Assembly (NCBI GenBank): GCA_032718475.1
Contig: JAUCBJ010001008.1
Location: 1-23,022 of the forward strand
DNA length: 23,022 bases
Origin: Nemertoderma westbladi
Lineage: Eukaryota; Xenacoelomorpha; Nemertodermatida; Nemertodermatidae
Reading direction: 5' to 3'
The translations under genes and the position numbers were made by a program. Below the pieces are notes generated by a model that saw nothing but the letters and a program-made list of their open reading frames with translations, was not told the DNA's origin and ran no database searches. Below, in pieces: positions 9,592-17,454 of the stretch. Each line of letters opens with the position of its first letter. Positions within the stretch are counted from its first letter, which is position 1.

Positions 9592-12546
9592 TTAGGAAAT
9601 TATACTTAAATACATAAATTCCAAATATCTATATAGTTTCAAGTAGATATCTCTTATAAGATTTTTAGCAAACGTTGGTTTGGTTTTCTTTTGTTTAATT
9701 ATACGTGGGATAGAATTCAACACAGACGGACCCCGAAAACTGATGGTTTGCTGACTAGTTACTAAACGAACTAAAGGGATCTGATAATTATCAGCGGCTA
9801 CTGACCGGGTGTTATATTGGTGAACAGAAGAAGTTAAAGTAAAAAGATTTGATATTAAGGGTGGTACATCTATTAGTTTATTGTGCAATTCGTACATGAA
9901 TATACCTACCTGATGTTTACCTGTTGTTCTCTTGTTTACGTTAACTCTGATCGGTTTTAGAACATAAGAGAATGTACCGCCCCAAACTATAATGCCGTAA
10001 AGTAGATAAGAATGCACAAGTGAATAGTAAAGCTGGAGATAGTTCAGAGTTTAGTTTTGATATTAAAATATTGGGATTTTTATGTGTATAGAGTAAGGTT
10101 GTATCGTCAGCAAAAAGTGCAGGTAAAAGTTTGGAAGCCCAGGGGGGATCATTTATATATAATAAAAATAAAGTGGGAGATAGGACGCCCCCTTGCGGAA
10201 CACCACAAAGAAGTGGCTCTAGAGAAGACAAAAAATTACCTAGCTTTACGAATTGCTGCATGGATGCAAGAAAATTTTCGAATAATTGGAGCGGTACACC
10301 TCTGACTCCGTATCTTTCGAGCTTATTAATTTAATAGAATTTTATAATTTAAGGTATCAAAAGCTTTTGATAGATCAATGTAAACAGCACACGATGCGTC
10401 CTTTTCTTCGAGGGCCGTGTGAATCTGTTCTAAAACCGATAGAATTGCATGTGAGGTTGTTCTTTAAGGCCTAAAACCGAACTGAGATTGTGAGATAATT
10501 TTAAATTTTGATAAATAAGAAATAAGTTGTGTATTGATAATAGTTTCGAAAATGTTAGTTAATACCGGTAGTAGGGAAATAGGTCTAAAGTTCGTAGGAT
10601 TACTCGAGTCGCCACCTTTATGTAATGGAATAACTTGAGCAATCTTAAGCGAGTCAGGATAAAAACCAGAGGAAAAAGATAAGTTGATTAGACTACTTAA
10701 GTGTATTGATAGCGGTTTAGCTGCGAGGATTAGGAGCTTAGTAAGAAAAGGATCATTAGAGGCGGATTTAGGATCTAGGTGTAATAGGCGGTATTCTACT
10801 TCAACTGGAGTGGTCTCGGTAAGACCAAAACTATTGTTATTAGAATGTGAAATATGACGTAAATAAGAACGGTTAGATTTAGGTATTTTATCTGCTAATT
10901 TCGGTCCTGTTGTAGAGAAATGAGTATTTAAGGTATTAGCGATTTCGGATGGATCAGTAATTATCCTAATAGAATCACCAGAGCCGGTAATTAATTTTTT
11001 TGGGATCGATGAATTTTTAGATCTATTAAGTGCACTGTTAATTATTATCCGAGTTTTTTTAATGTTTCCAGAATTTTTTTCAAATTGTGCCGAATAGCAT
11101 TCCTTTTCAGCCTTACGCAATAAATTAAGTAGTTTGTTTCTAAAACGTTTAAAAGATTCAAGATTTATGTCATTTCGATGTTTAGTATATGTACGATATA
11201 AATTATTTTTAATTATAGTCAATTTAATTAATTTGGGAGTAAGCCACGGTTTTCTAGGAAGTTCGCGAGATGGGATTGTTTTTTTAGGAACATGAGAGTT
11301 TGTAATTTTCGAAAAATCATTGTAGAATGTATCAAATTTATTTTTATCTCGAATCGGTGAAGACTTATAAGACCAATTACTGTCCGACTCGATATCACGT
11401 TTAAATGAATCTACATTAAAATTTGAAAAGTCATATACTGTATTATTTTTAGCTTGATTAAAGTGACAAGAATATTTTTCAAATATTACGTAAGTAGGTT
11501 GATGATCAGAAGTTCCTATTTTAGAGGAAAACACACCGGAATTTGTAAAGGAAGTCGCTATATTAGTGATAGTATGGTCTATTAAAGACTGGTAAGTAGG
11601 AATAATACGAGTAGCTTATTTAATTAGTTGGACAAAACCAAGAGATCTACGTATTCCTCGGCTATGCTGGAAGATTGGAGTAAATTTATATTCATGTCAC
11701 CTGTAATTATCACATCGAGTTTGAGCGCGTTCAATCTAGTCACTTGATTATCCAGTATTTCAAAAAATTTATCTTTATTTAGAGAATCTGGCCGGTAAAT
11801 CGTTACAATAACAACAGGTTTCTGCCTAGGCCGGTCTATTTGAACCCAAGAGTTTTCAGACCATCCATGTGGAACTCATCCCTAGGTGACACGGTTAATT
11901 TAGTGTTTACAAAAATTACCGTACCTCCCCGATGTAGTGTTCCAGCTTTTCTATTATCGAAAAAAGGATCATGATAACCGGCACTTTTATAAAAACCAAT
12001 AAAATCGTTATCTGCAATAAATGTTTCGGTTAAAGTAACAATGTCAAATTTAAAATTAATAATGGAAAGAAAATCTGTTGGCGATGACAATTTTTTAGAT
12101 AAACTACGGCAATTTAAGTTAAGAATTGAAAGTAAAGCGGATGATTTAGAGTTTGAAAATTTTTTATTAAATTCTAATTCCGAGATGTACCGGTACGGGT
12201 ACGAGATGCTACCGGTATTTATTTTCAGATCGATTAAGTTATTATCCGGATCAATTTGGTTAAAAGTTTGGTTTAATACATCATTGATATTGTCACTACG
12301 TGGATCAGTTTCTTGTTCGTGAAGGTCAAAAATATCTATATGGTCGTTATTTATAGTTTGAAAAGGGAATATTTCAATAGTGCAAAAGTTGCAAAAAACG
12401 TCACTGGCAGAAGTGCAACCTCCGGAGCCAGGTGCCGATAGATGGGTGCCGCACGGAAAGTGAAATTTATTCTTACAGTACAAACATGAGAAGAAAGTGT
12501 TAAAAGGTGTAAAGGGTGCGTAACAAAAGTAGCAAGATTCAAGCAT
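9592..12546 (-). pseudogene. LINE ORF2 remnant: zinc finger, endonuclease and reverse transcriptase
   Basis: The product would nick target DNA and copy the element RNA into it. It starts at the ATG 12544-12546. Residues 5-55 hold Cys/His pairs (CYFC, CLYCKNKFHFPC, CNFC), like a PHD/RING-type finger. The endonuclease follows: NLNCRSL, DIVTLTETFI, then in another frame SWVQIDRP, IYRPDS, GDMNINLL, and LIDHTITN with GTSDHQP. The reverse transcriptase begins with KPWLTPKLIK and continues NFRPISLLP, QFGFRP, YIDLSKAFD, GVPQGGVLSP and the catalytic FADD. Damage: frameshifts near 11850, 11640 and 10330, stops at 11616-11618 and 10464-10466, and a frameshift plus deletion near 10042. After FADDTTLLY only about 15 residues precede NYLQLYYSLVHSYLLYG, so about 100 residues of the usual palm/thumb region are missing. 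A second shortage follows LKPI before KHQVGIFMYELHNK. Confidence 0.9.
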
Positions 12547-12560
12547 GGGGCGATTGCGGA

Positions 12561-12582
12561 GGGGGGGGGGGGGGGGGGGGGG
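12561..12582 (+). repeat. Poly-G tract, 22 G
   Basis: Twenty-two uninterrupted G lie 14 bp to the right of the ORF2 start codon, so as C22 on the coding strand they sit just upstream of LINE ORF2, in the spacer between ORF1 and ORF2. They may be a later expansion. Length in the assembly is likely to be unreliable. Confidence 0.95.
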
Positions 12583-12895
12583 TGAAACACAAAAGTATGG
12601 CAGCTACCGAATTAAGAAAAGGAAAGCTAGTGGGCTACATACAACTCATAAGTGTTAAATGCATGCCCTAACTGCTGTACAAATTGACAAATGTACAAAA
12701 TGCATATAAACTGTAATAGTAGGCCTACCGTATAGGAGGAGGTCCTAGTCTATACTTCTATAAAATTCATAGGAACAGGAAAAGAGTACCAACTTCAACC
12801 TAACTGAATACAGCAATATTATTATAAATTTTAAAGTTAACCAATGGAAGGTTTAAACCGTTTAAGCAGAAGAGAGATTAACAATACCTCAGTGG

Positions 12896-13510
12896 TTAGT
12901 TGATTAAAGTTTCCGTGTCTGAAGCGAGAGCATCAAAGGTATTTCTTGTAGCAGATTTTGAACGACTAGCAGTGCGTCTTAGTGAAGCGATTCTCTCACC
13001 ATCACGGTTCTTGTTACGAGAATTGACAGTCGAGCGAAGTGATTCCTCGAGAGTGTGGATATCTTCCTCATTCTGTATCGGGTAAGGTTTGCTGGATGTG
13101 GCAACACGCGCATAAATCGACTTGAGAGTGCGAGTCTTGCGTAGGAGCGCTGATCGTCGAGGGGTAAGATGATCAGAAGCGTACACACCGTTGGGAAGTT
13201 TACCTTTGTTCGCGAAGACTTTAACGCGTTGAGAGTGGCCAATGAAGCGTATTTTAAAAGGCCTAGTTGGTTTTTTTAGGTCGTCGGCATTAGTTTGTTT
13301 TGGTTTACCAAGGCGGTGAATTATATCAACGAAATTCTTGGAAATTCCGAGGGATTCAATAATCTTTACCGCTTCAGCAATATCGTCGGATTGGTTCGAA
13401 CTCTCTTCTATACCGTGGATTAAGACATTGTGACGACGCATATATCTGTATATTGCGAGCAATCATCGAATTCGTTTCGCAATGAAGCGTTTTCAGCTTT
13501 TAAGTACCGG
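12896..13510 (-). pseudogene. LINE ORF1 remnant (RNA-binding nucleocapsid-like protein)
   Basis: ORF1 proteins of LINEs bind the element RNA and act as chaperones. The frame of about 188 codons to the stop at 12896-12898 shows the usual pattern: RRHNVLIHGIEES (first strand of an RRM-like fold), IIHRLGKP, RPFKIRFIGHSQRVKVF (second strand), and YASDHLTPRRSALLRKTRTL, followed by a Lys/Arg/Ser-rich tail. Upstream, in another frame, the sequence reads LKAENASLRNEFDDC, which looks like the end of a coiled coil. A frameshift near 13445 therefore separates the coiled coil from the RNA-binding domain, and the true start is not identified. The family assignment rests on these motifs; the exact clade is not determined. 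Confidence 0.8.
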
Positions 13511-13703
13511 GTACCTACTGTAACTAAGCCGTAAGCTATTCATTTTAATTATTTAACTAGAATTTTAATGAACAGCTTTCTAGTGCATGAGCGATCAGGT
13601 AATTTTGAATATGTGAGGAGAAGTGTGCCGCAGATTGGAGAACTACAACAAAACAGACACCATCATTAAATAAAACACCACCCCATAGGAGATAACTGTT
13701 TCA

Positions 13704-13904
13704 ACTTTAGCTTCAGGTTATTGTAAATAACCTAATTTCGAGAAAATGATCACTTTCGGACATTTTACCCTCTACCTGCAGACTGTGTGAAATGCAGATG
13801 GCGCTGCAGTTCTGTAAAGATGGAGTTTATGGTAAAGTGAAGTAAGATGCCTGCTTGTCAGGTTTCAGCTTAAACAGTTGTAAATAACAAAATTTCGAGA
13901 AAAT
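13704..13904. repeat. Direct repeat with TTGTAAATAAC..AATTTCGAGAAAATG core
   Basis: Two related copies, about 13704-13748 and 13861-13904, share the elements CAGCTT or TAGCTT, TTGTAAATAAC and AATTTCGAGAAAATG, offset by about 156 bp. Between them lies CAGATGGCGCTGCAG. This looks like part of a dispersed non-coding repeat family; no gene is seen in 13511-14490. Confidence 0.6.
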
Positions 13905-14016
13905 GTGGGGCGAGCCACGCAGTGAGTGAGCCTTAGCGTAGTGGTACCATTAATCAACCTGTGGGGCGAGCCACGAAGTGAGTGAGCCTTAGCGTAGGGG
14001 TACCATTAATCAACCT
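13905..14016. repeat. 56-bp tandem duplication
   Basis: Two copies start at 13905 and 13961 with GTGGGGCGAGCCACG and end in GGTACCATTAATCAACCT. The copies differ at about two positions (GCAG/GAAG and AGTGG/AGGGG). Nothing coding is seen in them. Confidence 0.9.
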
Positions 14017-14053
14017 GTCGTTCTGAAGCGTTTTTTTTCAGTATTTTATTTTA

Positions 14054-14108
14054 AACGTTAATAACTCGGCCAATCCTTGATGAAATCTATCCAAACTTGG
14101 TACACATG
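14054..14108 (+). repeat. 55-bp dispersed repeat, inverted partner at 17099-17153
   Basis: The segment ending CCAAACTTGGTACACATG is matched at about 47 of 55 positions by the reverse complement of 17099-17153. It includes TGATGAAAT and TAATAACTCGG. One copy lies outside and the other inside the DNA transposon at 15529-17383, so it is a family spread independently of that element. Confidence 0.8.
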
Positions 14109-14494
14109 TTGTTTGGCAAAAGTTTGAAAATTTTCCAAGTAGAATTTGCGTGGGGCCTTCGTGCAGCATCAGTGTAACTGTTATTGCAGTTATAATAAAT
14201 TTATTTATCCAAATTTAAAATGCGTTAAATTATTATTACTGTAGGATAAATCAGCTGGGATTCTGACAAATTTTGCAATTCTGCATGTACCATGTGTACC
14301 GGTACTGTCAGGCTGTACTCAATCCCTGAATCGAGAATCCTGCAATCAGTCAATACTGCAATACTGGTCAGCTGGTACCATACACTGCAGACATGCCATA
14401 TCATGTAATCTAATTAAACATGGCCCCGGCAACGGCAACCCTTGCGGTGATTATAGTTTAGGCCTAATTAGCACAGTACCGGCACCGGTGTAAC

Positions 14495-14622
14495 AGGAAA
14501 ATATGCCCCCCCGGGAAATGTGCCCGGGGGGGAATATATTTTCCTAGGAAAAAATGCCCCCCCGGGTAAATTTCCCTAGGAAAAAATGCCCCCCCTTAGG
14601 AAATTATGCCCCCCCCCCCTGA
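14495..14622. repeat. Cluster of C7GGG/CCCG7 palindromic modules with CCTAGG joints
   Basis: 14495-14545 is a long near-palindrome: AGGAAAATAT, GCCCCCCCGGG, a short AAATGT centre, GCCCGGGGGGG, ATATTTTCCT. It is followed by modules of TTTCCTAGG-AAAAAATGCCCCCC type, the last with a C13-like run. A second cluster of the same kind is at 15254-15412. No family is recognised. Confidence 0.8.
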
Positions 14623-14674
14623 ATTATACAATAAACAAAACTTATTACTACTAAAACTTACAAAAATTATACAA

Positions 14675-15002
14675 AACAATAAACAGTCACTTTACCAAAT
14701 GAAGGAAAGGAGCAGGTTACAGAGGCAAGCCTTTCTAACCAAAACAATAAACGATCATTTAACTAATTGAGGGAAAGGAGCAGGTTACAGAGGCGGGATT
14801 TTCTAACCAAAACAATAAACAGTCACTTTAGCAAATCAGGGAAAGGAGCAGGTTACAGAGACGGGATTTTCTAACCAAAACAATAAGCGATAACATTACC
14901 AATTGAGAGAATGGAGCAGGTTACAGAGGCGGGATTTTCCAACCAAAACAATAAACAATCACTTTACCTACCAAATCAGGGAATAAAGGAGCAGGTTACA
15001 GA
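14675..15002. repeat. 68-bp tandem repeat, 5 copies
   Basis: The motif GGAGCAGGTTACAG recurs at 14709, 14777, 14845, 14913 and 14988, giving three intervals of 68 bp and one of 75. Each unit also has AACCAAAACAATAA and a TCACTTTA-like segment. An inverted diverged copy lies at 16607-16690 inside the DNA transposon. Frames across it are not coding. Confidence 0.9.
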
Positions 15003-15253
15003 CTTAAAAAAGCTTGGAGCTGCTCGGCGCCCACACAACACCACACACTCGCACTGCTGTTATACCAGTACTTACTACAGTAGCCTACTGACTTAGATAC
15101 TTCAGTATGCTGTTCTACATCCCTTACTGCCTTACCTGCTTACCTACCGGCAGACCGGTACCGTACTATTCTTCCAACTATTACAAGTTCTGCAGTTGGT
15201 AGATTAAAAGTGGCTACCAGCAGACCGGTATTGTACCAGTTTTCAGACTTTTG
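15003..15253. other. Non-coding stretch with short direct repeats
   Basis: No gene seen. CTACCGGCAGACCGGTAC (about 15145) and CTACCAGCAGACCGGTAT (about 15216) are a direct pair about 70 bp apart. The stretch separates the 68-bp array from the second C/G-palindrome cluster. Confidence 0.5.
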
Positions 15254-15412
15254 AGGGGGGCTAATTTTCCTGAGGGGAGGCATTATTTCGTAAGGAGAAA
15301 ATGCCCCCCCGGGCTAAATTTCCTAGGAAAAATTGCCCGGGGGGACATAATATCCTAGGAAATACTGAAATAATGCCCCGGGGGGGCATATTCTAGGGGG
15401 GGCTGATTTCCT
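15254..15412. repeat. Second cluster of C7GGG/CCCG7 palindromic modules
   Basis: Contains ATGCCCCCCCGGGC, TTTCCTAGGAAAAATTG, CCCGGGGGG, ATATCCTAGGAAAT and TGCCCCGGGGGGGCAT, the same vocabulary as 14495-14622 and partly in the opposite orientation. The two clusters bracket the 68-bp array, so the whole 14495-15412 segment could be one composite repeat. Confidence 0.75.
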
Positions 15413-15520
15413 TGTGACACCGGTAATAATAATATAATAGTTTAGATAGTTACCGCTAATCATTCAGTCATTGGCACGGTACACCGTATTGCTGTACTGC
15501 CGTTGTAGTGCGCACCATAG

Positions 15521-15528
15521 GTACCACC
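15521..15528. repeat. Left target-site duplication GTACCACC
   Basis: This 8-bp word directly precedes the left inverted repeat tip (CATGG at 15529). The identical word follows the right tip at 17384-17391. Eight-base duplications are made by hAT, P and Merlin-type transposases among others. Confidence 0.85.
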
Positions 15529-15590
15529 CATGGCCTACTTGACACAGGCCATGACAAGGACTTTGCTGTGAAATTAGCGTAGGCTGACTG
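15529..15590 (+). repeat. Left 62-bp terminal inverted repeat
   Basis: Pairs with 17322-17383 in inverted orientation, with two mismatches at about 15540 and 15541. Its first 25 bases form a hairpin with 8-bp arms. Confidence 0.9.
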
Positions 15591-15789
15591 TGCTGATTAT
15601 GGTACTGTCAGACTGTGGTACCTAAGCTATATACTGTTAGGTATATTGGCATATTGCTGTATTGGGGTGGGGTAGGAATAATCCATTTGTTTTAGCATTG
15701 AACTGTTGAATCCCCTTATTTATTATAAAACCATTAGAAATATTCGCAAATGCCGCTCCATTACTGTCTGAAACGCTCCCGACAGTCCG

Positions 15790-16379
15790 ATGTATCTGGA
15801 CCCGAGCAGCCGAGTTCTGGAGTTGCTTCAAGAGGTGATTAACGGGGGAATACTACGGAATTGCTTGTTTGTCAGTACGATTCTATTTGGGTATTTACTA
15901 CACGCAGACACTGGGAATACGGCGGTCGGTCAGATCGTAATGCGGGCCACTGCCAAGTTCCTCATGCCTCACTCCGGTCACCCACCGTGGAGTACGGTGG
16001 GAAGAGTCCCACTTACTGCTGTACTGTCTTACGTGACGACTGGACGAATCGACGAGGATTGCGATCTGGGTTTAGCGGTGGCCCGGATCCTGGGATCGCC
16101 TGGGGGGAAATGGTTGAACGTTGGGCAGACGTTATCGCACTGGATTACGTTCTCTGTGACGCGAAAGTGTCAAGCGAATTCGTTGTCAAATTGGGTCGGA
16201 AGCTGCGGGAATTTTACTGTTCTACGGGAGTAAACCGCAGCGGTCCGGTGACTACGGACGGATACTACTGGGATAAGCAGGTATTTCGATCGAGTTTCTT
16301 GTATTCTCGATGCTTGAGGCGGATAGAGAGTTGGTTGTGTTGGGCGGTGTTGTTCAATTCTATCAAACATATTAAATAA
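15790..16379 (+). CDS. Two overlapping unrecognised open frames in a GC-rich island
   Basis: Two plus-strand frames overlap: 15790-16233 (147 codons, ATG start, MYLDPSSRVLELLQEVINGG) and 15861-16379 (172 codons, ATG start, ending SIKHIK). Neither product resembles a family I know and neither shows a transposase catalytic pattern. The second has an acidic/hydrophobic part (WGEMVERWADVIALDYV) and several Trp and Cys. The region is markedly more GC-rich than its surroundings and lies wholly inside the transposon at 15529-17383, which suggests either a remnant of the element's own gene or captured host coding DNA. A minus-strand origin cannot be excluded. At most one frame is real. Confidence 0.25.
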
Positions 16380-16506
16380 TTGGTAAAATAATAAAAACAC
16401 AGCAGATAAAGATACTGAGCTTATGGTAAAGAGATAGGCCGAACTTACAATTTCCAAATAGATTGTTCATATAATAAATATATTTTTGGTATTTGATTTC
16501 AAGATA

Positions 16507-16526
16507 GGGGGGGGGGGGGGGGGGGG
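16507..16526 (+). repeat. Poly-G tract, 20 G
   Basis: Twenty uninterrupted G after TTTCAAGATA, inside the DNA transposon and downstream of its GC-rich island. Confidence 0.95.
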
Positions 16527-16606
16527 AACAGGACGCAATAAAAATTCATCCCTCTCCAGGGGAAATTGGATGCAAATAACAACAGCTGATTACTCTCAAA
16601 AATAAA

Positions 16607-16690
16607 ACTGTAACCTGTTCTATTGTGTTTACTTTATTGTTTTGGTTAAAATAACGTGCCACTGTAACCTGCTCCTTTCCCAAAATTGAG
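16607..16690 (-). repeat. Inverted diverged copy of the 68-bp repeat
   Basis: Reverse-complemented, it reads GGGAAAGGAGCAGGTTACAG then AACCAAAACAATAAA, matching the unit at 14675-15002, and a further ACAGGTTACAG marks a partial second unit. It lies inside the transposon. Confidence 0.75.
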
Positions 16691-16880
16691 AAATTAATAT
16701 TGAGGCGGGATATTAATTCGCCAAGATGGGATTTGCGTCCAGTCCCACCCCCTCCTATCTCTTGATTTCACTAAAAAATAGAATACATTGCATTTTACTG
16801 TTATAATTACTGTATTGAATAAAATAATTAATTGATTGTTTATTAAACCGTGCTAAGCACGTTGAACTGGAGCTCTAACA

Positions 16881-17084
16881 ATTCCCCACTAGCGGCAGAC
16901 AGGAACTGTAAAAGTCTCTGTAGAATTTCTAATTAAGCAATGCTCTTAGGTAACTACTACTAAATTTCAGATGAAACTGATCGTTGGTTCTATAATTACA
17001 GCTATTTGTTTCGTTTCTGTTAATTCGCCCCCTAGCGGCAGACCGGGGAACTGTAGAAGTCTGTCTGTGTGTAGAATTTCTAAA
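16881..17084 (+). repeat. Direct repeat pair containing CCTAGCGGCAGAC
   Basis: 16881-16933 and 17023-17084 share CTAGCGGCAGAC, GGAACTGTA, AAGTCT and GTAGAATTTCTAA, offset by about 142-150 bp, the second with short insertions. This is probably the inner part of a dispersed repeat family; no coding potential is seen. Confidence 0.7.
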
Positions 17085-17098
17085 TTTTTTATAGACTA

Positions 17099-17153
17099 CA
17101 TGTGTACCAAGTTTGGTTCCATTTCATCCATGATTGACCGACTTATTAGCGTT
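17099..17153 (-). repeat. Inverted partner of the 14054-14108 repeat
   Basis: Begins CATGTGTACCAAGTTTGG and is about 47/55 identical to the reverse complement of 14054-14108. Confidence 0.8.
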
Positions 17154-17321
17154 CAAACATTCCTGCCACAAACATAGCCAGAGGCAGCCACAAACGAATA
17201 AAAGCTGCAGGAACTCGAGTGTTAATTAATTTATTAATTATTAAATACTGTTTCAATTAAATTCTTTACGAAAATCTAGTTGGACCCTGCATCGTGGAAA
17301 ATATAATATTTGATAATTCAT

Positions 17322-17383
17322 CAGTCAGCCTACGCTAATTTCACAGCAAAGTCCTTGTCATGGCCTGTGTGTAGTAGGCCATG
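17322..17383 (-). repeat. Right 62-bp terminal inverted repeat
   Basis: Inverted copy of 15529-15590 with 60/62 matches. The tip hairpin occupies 17359-17383. Confidence 0.9.
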
Positions 17384-17391
17384 GTACCACC
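17384..17391. repeat. Right target-site duplication GTACCACC
   Basis: Identical to 15521-15528 and directly adjacent to the right inverted repeat. Confidence 0.85.
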
Positions 17392-17454
17392 CTACTACCA
17401 GTACCGGCTGACCGCGTGACCGGTGGCAACTAGCACTTGCACAGCAACAGCACT

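Larger units (their letters stand above)
9592..13510 (-). mobile_element. Decayed non-LTR retrotransposon (LINE, CR1/L2/jockey-like)
   Basis: On the minus strand, in 5' to 3' order: an ORF1 remnant (13510-12896), a spacer holding a C22 tract (minus strand), then an ORF2 remnant (12546-9592) with Cys/His N-terminal finger, apurinic-type endonuclease, reverse transcriptase and the C-terminal YNTRS region. This order, and the ORF2 motifs NLNCRSL, GDMNINLL, SDH, AFDTLNY, GVPQGGVLSP and FADDT, are those of CR1/L2/Rex/jockey-group LINEs. Multiple frameshifts, stop codons and internal deletions show an inactive copy. No 3' short tandem repeat or flanking duplication could be identified, so both outer limits are approximate. 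Confidence 0.9.
15529..17383. mobile_element. DNA transposon candidate, 1855 bp, 62-bp terminal inverted repeats
   Basis: 15529-15590 and the reverse complement of 17322-17383 match at 60 of 62 positions, with a 47-bp perfect run ending GCGTAGGCTGACTG. The element is flanked directly by the perfect 8-bp duplication GTACCACC (15521-15528 and 17384-17391). Each tip is itself a hairpin, CATGGCCT-N9-AGGCCATG. The first bases CATGG fit the CANRG tip pattern I recall for the P superfamily better than the hAT pattern (YARNG), but that is weak evidence. The interior holds a GC-rich region with two overlapping unrecognised frames (15790-16379), a G20 tract and copies of dispersed repeats. No transposase is recognised, so it is most likely a non-autonomous element moved by an enzyme encoded elsewhere. 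The high TIR identity suggests a fairly recent insertion. Confidence 0.85.

Noticed and set aside
10057-10305. Plus-strand frames of 67-82 codons within the LINE
   Set aside because: Antisense to the reverse transcriptase motifs GVPQGGVLSP and FADD.
12979-13242. 87-codon minus-strand frame overlapping LINE ORF1
   Set aside because: Out-of-frame shadow of the recognised ORF1 remnant.
14911-15096. 61-codon frame MEQVTEAGFSNQ
   Set aside because: Starts in the 68-bp tandem repeat and runs into non-coding DNA; repeat artefact.
14054-17153. A single large palindrome or long-TIR element spanning 14054-17153
   Set aside because: The three inverted pairs in this region are not nested in the same order (14054 pairs with 17099, 14675 with 16607, 15529 with 17322), so they are separate families and not arms of one palindrome.
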